Shown one piece after another: positions 13,539 through 27,209 of a stretch of 64,000 nt of DNA (positions are counted from its first letter, which is position 1; each line of letters starts with the position of its first letter). Position numbers and translations under genes: made by a program. The notes under the pieces were generated by a model. It made no database searches. It saw only the letters and a program-made list of their open reading frames with translations, and was not told the origin of the DNA. Source of the DNA: Agroathelia rolfsii (lineage: Eukaryota; Basidiomycota; Agaricomycetes; Amylocorticiales; Amylocorticiaceae). The stretch lies in the NCBI GenBank assembly GCA_018343915.1, contig JABRWF010000004.1, forward strand, positions 4,278,001 through 4,342,000, read 5' to 3'.

Positions 13539-14019
13539 GTTTGCCGTGTGTTGCCTATGAAAAAGACGACCGTGGCGACAGACTGGGACTACGACTACTA
13601 CTGGTGGTACTGGTAGGACCTGAAGAGAAGGGACTCGGAAGAAGACCGGGCCGGAACTCAGTCGGGAAATGCTTCCGAGTGGTTTGTGTCGCTGTTCTTC
13701 ATCCCGCCATCATTATCATGTTCACCGCCTACCGTCGCTTCTTCGTGGTTATCCGTGCGCTGATGTCCATATCAGGCCGTAGAACCACTTTCCCATCATT
13801 TCCCAGCATGTAATTTGATAATTTTTTTTCTCACTTCCTTATATGGTTGTCCAATATAGCTAAGCGCTGGTAGTTGTGATGCCATTGTCGAACCACTTCC
13901 ATCGTTGCCCCCGTATGACTGCGAGCACAGGACAAGCTTTCTCCACCATATAAACCCTTCTCAAACAGATAGATATTCGCCGTTAGCCAGTGGCAACGAT
14001 CCCTCTCCTTTGTACAACC
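13539..14019. other. Divergent promoter region
   Basis: This separates the start of the minus-strand coiled-coil gene from the plus-strand gene at 14020. It carries a TATAAA box near 13949 facing the plus-strand gene. Short frames here have no family resemblance. Confidence 0.6.
13949..13954 (+). promoter_or_regulatory. TATA box of the 14020 gene
   Basis: TATAAA lies 66 bases upstream of the ATG at 14020, inside the divergent promoter. Its role is inferred from position. Confidence 0.5.
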
Positions 14020-15000
14020 ATGGGCTCAGGCACTTATACCCAGAGCGCAGAATTCACTAGACTTTTCAACTTTTTTGAGAGTCTTGTAGCCCGCGGAAAG
14101 GTTTCCAACGACTCTCCCGAGGCTGAAGACGCAGATGCAGATAGTTCTGAATCTTCTTCTGAATCTGCTGTAGACGATAGTGCCGACGATGAACGTCATG
14201 ACAATAACCCCCCACCAACTCCTCCTTGCGACGCTTCTACCCCTAACCCTACGCCACCTCCATCGGATGATACACAGCGCCCCGCCTTCGTTCCCAAAAC
14301 CAATCATCCGTTCACCTTCAAGCTTATGATTCATAAGCTGTACGGCCTCGAGGAATGGATGGCGAAGGTGCAGAATACCCTTGTCAGCTCCCGCGTCCAG
14401 TTCAAGCCGCTCTCTGAGACACCTGACTCCCCTGTTGCCTCTGCCAACACTGAAGCAACTAGCGAGGTGAAAAAGGGATCGAGGCAACGCTCCCAGTCCG
14501 TCATCGTGACCAGAACACGGTCCGGATCTTTACACAATGTTAAACATGCATCGACGCCCCCCACCACCCGCACGCGAAGCCGATCCGTCTGTGACCTTGG
14601 ACCACGCACCGCGAAGCGACCACATGTTGCGGGTGTTAAGACGGACTCGCACTTGTCGAAGCGACGTTGTATGGATCGCGAAAAACCGGTAACTAATTCC
14701 AGCGAGTTGGAGCCATCGCCTATCGAACGGACATGCAGCGGGACCCAAACTCGATTTGACTTTCGAGTTACGGACCCAAATCCACAGGAACGCGTGGAAG
14801 CTGTAGATCCCCTGGAAAACAAAAACAGGACTTGCCTAAGAGTCAAATTCGACTCTCCATCTGAGCCTATAGGCTCGAAACAGGAGACCATTTCCAAGGA
14901 CGCTCGACCTATACCTGCTGGGATGAAAACTTCCGCGGATAAACTTGATACTAGGGCGTACCGAGTACGCGACACCTTGAAGCGAAGAGTTGTCTCTTGA
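14020..15000 (+). CDS. Hypothetical basic protein
   Basis: A single exon encodes 326 residues. The ATG at 14020 has a good context (ACC before, G after) and was preferred to an in-frame GTG ten codons upstream. The N-terminal part contains a predicted helical segment (EFTRLFNFFESLVARGKV), then an acidic Asp/Ser run and a Pro-rich linker. A second hydrophobic/aromatic segment around residues 105-130 (FTFKLMIHKLYGLEEWMAKV) looks like the only folded core. The C-terminal half is rich in Arg, Lys, Ser and Thr with repeated TRTRS-like patches, suggesting nuclear localisation. I do not recognise the family and offer no function. Confidence 0.65.
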   Translation: MGSGTYTQSAEFTRLFNFFESLVARGKVSNDSPEAEDADADSSESSSESAVDDSADDERHDNNPPPTPPCDASTPNPTPPPSDDTQRPAFVPKTNHPFTFKLMIHKLYGLEEWMAKVQNTLVSSRVQFKPLSETPDSPVASANTEATSEVKKGSRQRSQSVIVTRTRSGSLHNVKHASTPPTTRTRSRSVCDLGPRTAKRPHVAGVKTDSHLSKRRCMDREKPVTNSSELEPSPIERTCSGTQTRFDFRVTDPNPQERVEAVDPLENKNRTCLRVKFDSPSEPIGSKQETISKDARPIPAGMKTSADKLDTRAYRVRDTLKRRVVS

Positions 15001-15358
15001 CGAATTTCATGTTTAACTATGACAGGGAGTGTACTCTTTATGTTATATTATATGTATTTGTGGACAAAGGACCCATGAAGGACTTTTCATGTCTTTCACT
15101 TTTCGGATAGTTTTAAAAGCTCACTTATGTAATAGTACATTGACAACATGAAATTTTGATTAAATACAAGTTGCGATTTTGGCAATCACGTGCTGTTGAG
15201 ATGACATCATTGCAGATACATTGCAGCAGACGATCTGTCGATGGATCGCCATTAGCAGCTGTTCATAACAAACGATGCTCATAAGCAATGGCCATTCGCA
15301 TCGAGCAGCGTAGTACCACCTCTCTTCCTTTGCACCCTAGTTATTTCCCTAGCCACTT
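15001..15358. other. Intergenic spacer
   Basis: AT-rich spacer between two plus-strand genes. It presumably holds the 3' UTR of the first and the promoter of the second. No gene is seen. Confidence 0.6.
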
Positions 15359-17671
15359 ATGTTGACTCCCCAGTCCAAGAAACGCATCCTCATCGTCGGT
15401 GCTGGTGCTGCCGGCATGGCATGCGCAGAGCAACTCTCCCACCATCCTGACAGATTTGATGTAACTGTCATGGAATCACAGGATTACTGCGGCGGTCAAG
15501 CCTTTAGCATCGACATCGACGAGAAGAAATTCGGAGCACCATGGATGAACCAGGGTGTTCAAGGGTCAGTTGTTTCCTATAGCTTTCATTTAGGTGGAAA
15601 AAATAAATAAATTGAATGCGGTTCATACCAGGGGTTCCTACATTTATCGCCATACTTTTGACATGTTCAAACGTAATGGGTTCGAAGCAAAACCGTACGG
15701 GATTGTTGATCTGCATAAGTTAGGGTCACGGTTGAAAATAATTATTTCTTTAGTGTTGACCTCCAGGTCTCGTTTGGGAAAGATGAATATGTGGGTGATT
15801 TATAGCGTACAATCATAGTCACTCAATACTTACTTGATGACTATGTGTTTTTCCCTCAAAGTTCTGGACCAATGTGTTCCCGACCAAGCTCGTTGAAAAG
15901 CACGGCAGCGAAATCAAACGTTTCAAAACAGCTCTCCGGATCATGCGTGCTCTCGAGGTCTTTTTTGCCTTGATACCTATCAAAGTTTCCTTGAAAATGT
16001 TTTTCTTTTCCAATGAGTGAGTGACCTCATTGTAATTTACTCTTGAAACTCACTCACGCGGGCAAAATCAAAGGTTCATCAACTATATGATATATCCCAG
16101 TCTCGCATTATTCCTTGGTGAACTTATCTCATGAGCCCTTATGTTCGTCTCATTAACCTTATTTTGATAGGTACTGGAAATGCGACGCCTAATCTCCCTA
16201 CAATTATGATGGAGAGATTGTATACATCCCCTACATATGGAATGTGTAAGTTGGTTGCGTTTATATTCGGCTTTTAATTATCTAAACCACTCATTTTGCC
16301 AGGGTATCCCGTCGATGAAAAGAGCCTCAGCAGCAACCTCCCACCTATGGTCGTTTTCCCTGAAGCGACCAAATTTTACACCACCTGGCAACACGCCCTC
16401 GAATCACGTGGAGTTCATGTAACGTAATTATCATTCTTCCTACACCTCGTACTTACCTTTTGGTTGTGCATAGGTACGATTAAATACAGAGGTCACCGCC
16501 GTTCTATCTCGCAAAAAAGGGAACGTCAAGGTGGCTTGGCGAGGTCGCCGTGCCCAGCCTGACCATCATAACCCAGAGGGAGCCGATCAGGATTTGCCAG
16601 AGACCATAGAAGAATTCGACGAGATTGTATTCTGTGTGCTTGCTGACACCGCCAAGAGACTTTTGGGTAAGACTGCGCGGTGGATTGACCGATTCGTGCT
16701 TGGCAGTACCAAATGGAGCGATGATGTGACGGTGACGCACAATGTATGCCATCCGAACAGTCAATTTGAAGATATCTCCTCTGAAGTGCATAAACAGGAT
16801 GTTGAATACATACGCAAGTGGTACACGCCAAGATTCGACGAGTCTTTGGCTGTAACAAATCTGAATGGTCGAGATGATTCGGATCGGGTTGAGAAAGGAA
16901 GGCAGGGGTTCAATCCGTGGGTCTTGATCTTGTGAAAATACCTCATTTATGCTGAATATTGTTAACGCAGGATGTACTATATCAAACAAGTCCCTCAAGA
17001 TGCACGCAAATTGGAGATGTGTTTTGATTGCTCCGCCTTCCAGTATCAACTGTGTCAGGTTGGCATGCGTTTTCTCTGGCATCATATCAAATGCGGTGCT
17101 CATGATGCATTGATTTAGGACAAACCTCTTGAAGACCACGTTTTTCAGGTCAGTCCATGCTGGACATGCCAAAAACACGTTTTCAACTTTCTGCAGACTA
17201 TCTTCCTGAACAAAGAGGATCAAGGTATATGGTCAATGAATGAAATTAACCAAAATAAAATCAGTAAGCAGCAGTTCCGATGACCATGGCGATGATGATA
17301 AACGAGAGTCTTTTGATGACAGTCCGCATCGATTGGTGGCACCAACTATGCCATTCCTGGACACACTATCTTTTCGTCGTTCCCTGGCTTTGGCTCCTCA
17401 ATGGTGCACGCTCGACATACTTTGCAGCATCGTGGACTCTGGTGAATGCGCACGAGCTCGCCGTCATCTCGGGCATGGCAGCAGCATACAAGCTTGGCGC
17501 AACTGTATGTGTCTTTACTCCACAGGTTTGATTCTCTGATTACGTACTGATTGATTGGCCTTGCAGTATCCTGAAGAGCTGGAGGATGATGGGTTTGCGC
17601 TACTGTGTTTCAGACTGTATTTGCTGCTGTGCCATAGAACATGGTACCGGAGGGGTGGCCACCGGGCATGA
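15359..17671 (+). CDS. FAD/NAD(P)-binding oxidoreductase (amine-oxidase-like)
   Basis: Thirteen exons encode 536 residues: 15359-15564, 15632-15694, 15754-15790, 15862-16016, 16074-16117, 16171-16245, 16303-16418, 16474-16916, 16971-17058, 17119-17148, 17197-17263, 17323-17504, 17567-17671. The N-terminus is a Rossmann dinucleotide-binding motif (RILIVGAGAAGMACAEQL, Gly14, Gly16, Gly19) followed by an acidic strand end (VTVMES), as in flavin-dependent amine-oxidase-like enzymes. Exon 2 restores a GVQGGS motif after the first domain. The C-terminal part has an aromatic-rich segment (WWHQLCHSWTHY) conserved in a fungal branch of this superfamily, as far as I recall. The substrate is unknown. 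Exon 10 is only 30 nt. An antisense frame over exons 8-12 is a mirror artefact. Confidence 0.85.
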
Positions 17672-17944
17672 TATTGTGATACATGCATTATGCGTAATTG
17701 TTAATGTAGTCTGTATTTGACTTTGTAATAGTAGCACTTACCAATGATATACTTCAATGCGTACACTTGATATTGGAGTCTTGTGGCACGTGCAGCGAGC
17801 CGCTCCGAGGCAGAGCTCGAAAAATTTGGACTCCCGACTCGTCTCCACCAACGACCACCACCTCGACTTGGAACTAGACAAAAACTCTCTTCGAATCAGC
17901 ACTTGTCACTAAAAAATCTTTGTTTTCTACTTTACACGTATAAT

Positions 17945-20088
<2,144 letters not shown>

Positions 20089-20863
20089 ATCACAACTACC
20101 AAAGCTGCATGCACGCAGTCTATCTATCAGTCGTTTGACATCCACTCATCCTTGCCTTTCATGAAATCATGCCAAACCGCTTATCCTCTTTTCGCGGCCT
20201 TTGCCTAGGAACTCGACATTATAAAAGCCCATACATCTGTCGCCCACCTTTCCTGCGCTGCTCTAGGACTTCTCTCTCCATGGTTCTGTCTCATTCCTGT
20301 CTCGTTTCTCCTTTACTCATGTTGCCGACCCGATAATCATACGGCCTATCTTATTTTCATCTCGCTGCTACTACTTGGCACGGGCAGAAGCTGCTTGTGC
20401 TCTTCTTGTATGCTTAGACGTTAATGACGGTTTGTGTAGGTAGATTGATTTCTGTTTTCGATTTCGTTTCGCGATACCCATTCTATTTGTTGCGACGCGC
20501 AGTCGGACTCAACCTAATCCAGGCAATACTTAGCATTATTTACGAGACATTACTTTTTTTTTCAATCCACTAGAGCATCGCACCATACTTGATTACCATC
20601 CTCTTTATCTTGTATCCTAGGCCCCGTATACATGTATATGATTAACTTTTTCCTGCTTGAGTGTGTGTATATCCGAATCGTTGTTGGTGATGAATTTTGA
20701 AGAGCAGGGCGGCGGCAGTGTTTGGCGGCCAAGGGAGCACTGCGCCATGGGGACATCCACAGAGCTGTTATTTTCCCCTGGTCCACGTCAGCAAGCCCAG
20801 CATCATTTACTGTTTCTTACCTCCTTGCACACTTCTCAGCACTCACGGCGCCCGTAGAGCTGC
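20089..20863. other. Intergenic: DED1 3' UTR and next promoter
   Basis: A 775-base stretch rich in T and C after the DED1 stop, without protein-coding character. It probably holds a long 3' UTR and the promoter of the gene at 20864. No RNA gene is seen. Confidence 0.55.
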
Positions 20864-22856
20864 ATGGCGTCGTACCGAGGCCAATCGCCCGTCTTCGGCA
20901 GCACCGATTTGCCCATCCCTGCCCTGCGGAGGGTTAAGCCTCTGCCCAAGCGCCGTCGCACCATGGATGGTCGTGAAGAGGCCATCCAGCAGCTGCATCT
21001 GAGCGATACACTTGCCAGCATGTCCGTCTCTGGCCAGGACACCGTGCCAGTGGTGCCAGACGCCGCCCCTGTTGCCGTGTCCGCTGACGCTAACATCCAT
21101 CTCCCAGCCATGCCGCCGCTACCGCTCAGTAATATGACTAGCATGACAATGTCAACACCACTGGGATCTGCAGATGACATTCTATCGCATGCCAGCAGTC
21201 TTTCTGCCCAAATGGCTCTCCAGCAATACTACCTGCCCATCCTGGGCGGTATGCAGGAGCTCTTTCGCACCGAGCTGGGGGCAGACGGGCACCTGCTTGA
21301 TCCCACCGATCTCGGTTTGGCATCGTTCAATCTTGCCGACCTACATCTGCCTGAGAGTTTGCAGGCGTCGCTGATGTCCTCATTCTCTCCGTCTCTGTCA
21401 GCTTACCAAGATCAGCCGGTGGGAAGTACTAGTAGCATTTTGAGGAGAGAGGACGCACTACGGCCCAATGGCGATTATGCAGATCATCTGCAACAGACGG
21501 GCAAGACCAAGAAGAGGAAAGTGCCTGTGAATGCTGCTGCATTATCCCGCACTGGTGATGCTATTGAGTCGCCCAACGGCGAGCGTGGGGAAGACTTGCT
21601 CAGGGATAACGACCTGAGCACCCTTCCTATGGGCGAATACGATTTCATCGGCTCGTCTGCGTGGGGGTCTGTGTCCACTCTCAATAGGCGGAGAAGGATA
21701 CCGCGAGCGACATTGGCTGGCTTACAGCACAAGGAAATGCTCAAAAACAGAAAGCGACAGTTGGCTGCTGTGCTCGGTGTTCTCACACACGGCGATACCT
21801 TTGCATTGGATCAAGCTATACTGACAAGCTATTCGTCTCCTAATGCAACGGGGGCTAGCAAAGGCCTCAAGAACTTCTTTCCTATGAACGTTCGCCTTTC
21901 CCGTCGACAAGGGCCGCGCTCATCCCGTATCTTCCAAGCGTCTCGCAAGTTCCCGCCGGCATCAGATTCTGTGCCCTCATCTCATGTGGCTATATTTCCA
22001 CAGAGTGATTTTACGTTCACATTTCCAAGCCCCAGTAAGGAGATAAATTTTCTTGGTCTTGTTTTCTCGCCATTACTGATGTCCCTTAGCTTCTGATCGT
22101 CTCATTACTACCAAGGAGGAAGTTGCCGCGCTCCGCCTCCGCTTTGAAGCAGAAATCGCTCGACAGGCCAGCTCTACGCGTAAGACTGCCTCACTTGATA
22201 AATTTTCCGCGCCCAATACACTCAGTCCAGCGAATAAGCCCCGCGCGAAACGTGCTGTTCGCGACCAAAACAACGCACTGGGCAGCGATCAAGCCGCTGT
22301 GTCACCGGAGCCCTCTGGTTTGCCTGGTATGAAAGGCCGTGGCTCAAAGAAGAAGAAACGATCTGCATTGGCGAACGCATCTAATCCACATCATCTCAAG
22401 AACTACGTGCCATCACGGCTGCCTCACTCAAACTCTCCCCTTAACCACTCTCTAACGGCCAGCTATCTAAGCCCACCGCCGTTGCGGTTTTTGACTACCG
22501 AACCCCGACGGAAGAAGATGTCTGCCTCGACGCTGAGCAATCCCGAAGAGGAGTGGATTTGCCCCTTTTGCGAGTACGACTTGTTCTATGGCGAGGAGCT
22601 GAATCTGCGCCGTGCACTGCGTGCCAGGAAGAAGATCTTACAGCGACGACGAAGAGCTATAAACCGGGCCAGGTCTGGTCCCCAGGCTAATAGCACGCCC
22701 AAGATTTCCGATGACACTAACGAGGACTATGATGGGTCTGAGGATGAACGGAAACCATTACCTGCGGTGGAGGCATCTGGGGACTCCAAGGCGAGGAAAG
22801 AACGACATAGTGGCGGGGGTATACATGGAGGAGGGACACAGTATACGCCTGGATGA
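20864..22856 (+). CDS. Hypothetical protein with C-terminal CxxC and basic helix
   Basis: Two exons (20864-22034 and 22090-22856; intron 55 nt) encode 645 residues. I do not recognise the family. The first 180 residues are low-complexity with scattered hydrophobic segments. A basic nuclear-localisation-like patch (KTKKRKVP) lies near residue 215, and another (KGRGSKKKKRS) in exon 2. Near residues 545-590 there is a conserved-looking module: EEEWICPFCEYDLFYG followed by a long Arg/Lys-rich helix (RRALRARKKILQRRRRAI). Only one CxxC pair is present, so a classical zinc finger would need other ligands or a partner. A nuclear protein is likely. The frame is intact through the intron, so the gene is real. 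Confidence 0.75.
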
Positions 22857-23509
22857 TGGTACTTGTTACTTAGGAGATTGTATTCATGTATGGTTTCTTT
22901 TCTTATGGAGTTTATTGGATGTGACCAAGTGCGGGGAGTCGGGACCGGGACCGGGACCGGGGTAGCCGGGAGAAGTCAGAAGAGATTACGTGATGATGAG
23001 GATCTGAGATATGGGACGGGCCGAGAGACGGCATCTCGGATCAGATGGGAATTGGAAGAGCGACAAGGCAGAGCCTGAGAACGAGTCGCACCAGTTGAAG
23101 CCAGCCAGTCAGCCGTTCTGCAGTCGGTCCTCCTCGACCACGTCGTGAGCCTTGGACAGCAGAGGCAGAACAGTCGCCCGCATCGTCTTTTTTTGCCCCC
23201 AGCACAGTACTGCTGAGTGACCCGTGTAGGTGAGGCAGAGAGTGTTCATCTCCGGGCTTCGGTCGCAGCGGAAACATCGCGGTTGCCAGATCTCATCTGT
23301 GTTTGCCAGAACCCGAGTCGAATCTGGTCACCTCAATCTGGTATGCCGCCAATCCCTCCTTGTTATGACGTCTATAGCATGTCTTGTCCAGTCCATTTCC
23401 TTCTTACAAGTACTGACCATCCATCCATGTCCTCTTTTTTGCACTTTAGAATAGCCGTTCATTCATATACAGCGGCCATTCGCCGTCTGCAACCACCAGC
23501 GCCAATACC
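22857..23509. other. Intergenic spacer with short GGGACC repeat
   Basis: This separates two plus-strand genes. It contains a small tandem GGGACC repeat (about 22941-22962) and GA-rich DNA, then the promoter of the GATA-factor gene. No coding region is supported. Confidence 0.55.
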
Positions 23510-24868
23510 ATGTCCTCTTACGAATATGCGTCATACCCCCCTCCGTCCTACGACCCAAACCAGCAAAGGAATATCAGACCGGGTCCCCCACATCCACATC
23601 CACATCCGCCCCCGCCCCCCAATGCCTACTCGGTTCCACCACCACACCAAGCACCGTATCCGTATCCCCCATATGGCCAGCCATCATATCCAATGCCTCC
23701 CTCTCAATGGCCCGGGCACCCTCCACCTCAATGGCCAGGCTACCCTGGGCCCATGCCAGTTGCCTCCATTCAACATCATCCGGCGGCACCTCCACCCCCA
23801 ACAGCAGCAGCAGCGACTGCGCAACAACAACCGCCGCCGCCACCACCGCCTACTTCGTCCATGTCTGTTGATAGTGCACACGGGCCCAGTTCCTCCGGTG
23901 TACCTACGGCTGGAGAACCGCAACGTACACGTAGTGGGTGTCACATTTATCTTGTGTTCTCTCATTTTCACCCGGATACTTAAAACATGCTTTGTATAGC
24001 CTCCCCCATGATGGATCACAAGAGACAGCAGCATCAACCAATTGCACCTGTCAATCCACCGCAGGCACAACCACCTCCAGCTCGCCCCCCACCAGAAGGC
24101 ATGCTCGATTTTGCAAGGGTATGGTATATCCAGTTAGCTCACGTATCCACTGATTAAAAATGGACAATGTATAGCTCCTTGACACATATCGCACAGTCTT
24201 GGATGTCGGATATGGCTATCATACCGCTCCTATCGATTCTAAACCTCCGGCATTCCAGACTATTGAGCGTATGATCCAATCAGCCCAAACCGGTCTTCAA
24301 TTGCTAGAAACTGCACTCGAGGGGCCCACCACACAGGCGTCCGCTCCACCTTCCTCCCCGCAAAGGAAAGATCATAAGCCGAAGTTCGACAAGAGTGTAA
24401 GCAAGAAAAACAAAGACGCTGAACGGGAGAAAAATATCATTGCGGCTACGCAACAGGTAAGACTCGCGGCCCATTATCTTCTAAATCTCAACCTGACTTT
24501 TTCCGAAGATGAATGAAGGCACCTTGCCACCTCCGCCCGCTAACGGTGAACAACAGTGCCTTGGCTGTTTTGCAACATCCACACCGGAATGGCGACGAGG
24601 GCCCCTAGGTACGGATAGATCTCCTAAAAAAAGCAGATTGGTTCTCTTATTCCAAGCATAGGACCTCGTACATTATGCAACGCTTGTGGACTTGTGTATG
24701 CTAAATTGGTAAGCTCCGGTTTTGGATCACTAATTGCTTTTCTCACCTTACTCGGTATAGATCAAGAAAAGAAGTAAGAATGCACAGATGGCCGTCCAAA
24801 ATAATGCCAATGGATCCATGGCAGAAGAAGGAGAATCCACTGGTGCCAGCGCCGACGAGTGTAACTAA
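23510..24868 (+). CDS. GATA-type zinc finger transcription factor
   Basis: Six exons (23510-23930, 24000-24118, 24175-24456, 24509-24608, 24662-24708, 24761-24868) encode 358 residues. The first 140 residues are Pro/Tyr/His-rich with poly-Pro runs. The C-terminus holds one GATA finger, Cys291-x2-Cys294-x18-Cys313-x2-Cys316, split by introns. The 18-residue loop is the type IVb spacing of White Collar 2 and related fungal factors, unlike the 17-residue loop of AreA-type factors. A basic tail (IKKRSKN) follows the finger as expected for DNA contact. I do not see a PAS domain, so calling it WC-2 would be unsafe. A helical segment around 180-235 (LLDTYRTVLDVGYGYH) may be a partner-binding region. 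It should act in the nucleus on GATA sites; its regulon is unknown. Confidence 0.85.
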
Positions 24869-25431
24869 CCATCCATCAATATTCATCCTCTACCACAGGC
24901 CAGGACCTCGCTTTGTCCGGGCTCTGATCATACATTGTTCTAGTAACTCTGAATAAGCAACATATCTCTGCTAATGGTATGCATAAGCTTTTTATACGAT
25001 TTGTTACCCGTACCATACGCTATGATATCAATACTTTGTGATCTGTTTCCATTTTATCCTTAGCATAACATCTTGTCACGAGGCCTCTTTGATGCTTAAC
25101 ATTATTATCCACCGGCTTTCTTGTTACATATACTGTGCCTTTGTTTCGTAAACTCTCTTGTGTATGGTTCACCATTTCTCTCTTCTTTTCTATGTGAAAA
25201 TAAACAAATCACATTTTTATGTCCATACCTTTCGCAAGCAAATTAGCATGCTCTAGCCTGTTAACGTTGTCACCCAAGGTACGTCTCCAAATAAATTATA
25301 TTTCTGAACGCCTGTCAAGAGTGTGCTAGTAAGATATGATACATAATCTAGGTCAAGCATCCCCAATCCTGAGCACCAATCCTGAGCAGTAAATACATGA
25401 AAGGTCAACATCTACCTTGTAACATATAGGC
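24869..25431. other. Convergent 3' region
   Basis: These 563 AT-rich bases lie between the stop of the GATA-factor gene and the stop of the minus-strand secreted-protein gene. They hold probable 3' UTRs and nothing coding. Confidence 0.6.
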
Positions 25432-26586
25432 CTAATCCAAACGGCTGAGATAATCCCTACTATCGACATCATCTATTGAGCGTGGACGTTCAAGAATGTG
25501 GGAGATTATAGCTACTGACCGACGTGAGTTCTTCTGCTTGATTACATAATTCTTATTTGGCGCTGTAGAGTGCGTAGCCGAAGCAGTTGCCTTGGTCTCA
25601 GTTGCCTTTACTTTGTCGTGAGTGGCCTTTTTTTTATATAAAAAAAAAAAAAAAAAAATCAGATAAGCATTAGAAAGATATTCACATGAACATACCATAG
25701 CTTTGTGACTTTCAGACTGAATATTCTTGGTGTTGTCCTCTTTCTTCCTTTCGTCCTTTGCTTTGGCATCCTTCATCTTCTGAATGATCTCACCAACAGA
25801 CATTGATTTCCCTTGACCGGTCTTTGCGTGCTTCATGTTTCAAATTTTGTTTCAGTCTCGATTTTAAGGACATACTTTGCTTTGAACAACTTACGGATTT
25901 CGCTGAGCTGCTACTCTTTGCGGCAGAGGCAGACTTGTCGTGGGCCTTGGTCATCTTATTGTTTTTTGATGACACAGCTTGTGAAGATTTGCTTTTATGA
26001 CTGCTCATTGATTTGCTAGAATCATGCGTAGCGGTTGCTTGGGCCTTGTTCGCCTTCGACTCAGTGGCGGCCATGTAAACGTGATTTTTGCTTGATTCTT
26101 TCTCGCTATCCTTTGTGTCCTTGCTAGCGGAGGCAGTAGCCTTTGATTTCTCAGTCTGCAATTGGTCGCGATAAAAATATATTCTCAGATACAGCGGGAC
26201 CAGAGAAAGGTAGAGGACATGAGCTCACGGTATGCACGGTAATCGTATGCGTTCGAGTTAAAGTCACAAAGTCATCTTTAGTTACTGTCTTGACATTTTT
26301 CACAGCCTTGACATCATCCTATTTCATGGTTTTCTTCTAAGTATTTATCTTCATACTCAAAGACTTTAGCACGTACAGTCGTGGCGGTATGCAGAACGGA
26401 GGAAGTGACCGTGGATTTGGCAACCTCAACAGTCGTGACATCGTTATTTCTCATCTAAATCGGAATTAGAAAGTTACGAATTATGTGGTTTATATTGCAG
26501 AGGACACTCATTACCACATTGGCAGGGAGCGCGAGAGCAGATCCTGCTAGCAAGCACACAAGAGAAAACTGAGAGATTTTAACCAT
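25432..26586 (-). CDS. Secreted Lys/Ser/Ala-rich low-complexity protein
   Basis: Six exons on the minus strand (26515-26586, 26377-26454, 26229-26318, 25895-26155, 25696-25830, 25432-25626) encode 276 residues. All five introns are phase 0. Residues 1-20 (MVKISQFSLVCLLAGSALA) form a clear signal peptide, with likely cleavage near ALA/LPA. The mature part is hydrophilic and dominated by Lys, Ser, Ala, Thr and Asp (for example SKSMSSHKSKSSQAVSSK), with no Cys and no fold I can name. Near the C-terminus a dibasic site (KNSRRSVA) precedes a less simple tail, so Kex2-type processing is possible. It probably leaves the cell or enters the wall. The acceptor of intron 4 is the least certain border. 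Codon-level reading supports expression, but no function can be assigned. Confidence 0.7.
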
Positions 26587-27209
26587 TTTATTATCTTCTC
26601 AGATAGAGTGTAAGATAGAAATCAAATGTGTGCGCTGCACTTGGAAGGACTAGAGGCGTCGAAATAAGAAAGAGGCCGATACCAGATCGACTTGTAGAAG
26701 GAGAACGAAGAGGGGCTGGATCGCTTTAGTGACGACGAGCAAGGCTAACGCTTACTACGGAACAAGTCTCTTTTATACCATGAATCATGAATGGATCAGC
26801 TGTAGATACATGCAATACGTGTTGGCAACGGCTCGAGGATGTAATCGTTAGGCCAACGCGAATAGAGCAACAACGAAATCAGAACTATCTTGATCTTGAT
26901 GTGACTTTTGAATGCTAAAATATGGTAAGCGATCCATGGTGACCGGAACATGCGTTAGTGAGAAGCTACCGTAACATATGCGTAGTAAGTTCTATAGCGA
27001 AGATGACTCATCACGATAGTTGAAACATGGTGCCGGAATATCAAAGGATGCTGCCCGCAACAAATGCCAAGTAAACAGGGCCATCAGTGGCAGTCTAGGC
27101 TACAGATGCTCGGGGCTTGATTCTAAAATGTTCAGGCTTAGGTGCGTTCGGCAACCCTGAATGGGAAGCGTGATTTTGTGTGATTTCGGAGGGTTCCGAC
27201 TTCCGACAG
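26587..27209. other. Promoter region and gene-free DNA
   Basis: This holds the promoter of the minus-strand secreted-protein gene and about 400 bases without a coding signal. Short inverted pairs with GTGATT cores begin near 27163. Confidence 0.5.
26772..26777 (-). promoter_or_regulatory. TATA box of the secreted-protein gene
   Basis: TATAAA on the minus strand lies about 185 bases upstream of the ATG at 26586. Its role is inferred from position. Confidence 0.4.

Noticed and set aside
14331..14975. 214-codon antisense frame over the 14020 gene
   Set aside because: The sense frame has a proper ATG, TATA box and full-length ORF; the antisense frame lacks these.
16504..17223. 239-codon antisense frame over the FAD oxidoreductase
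   Set aside because: It runs through sense introns and exons alike and has no family match, while the sense exons rebuild a conserved enzyme.
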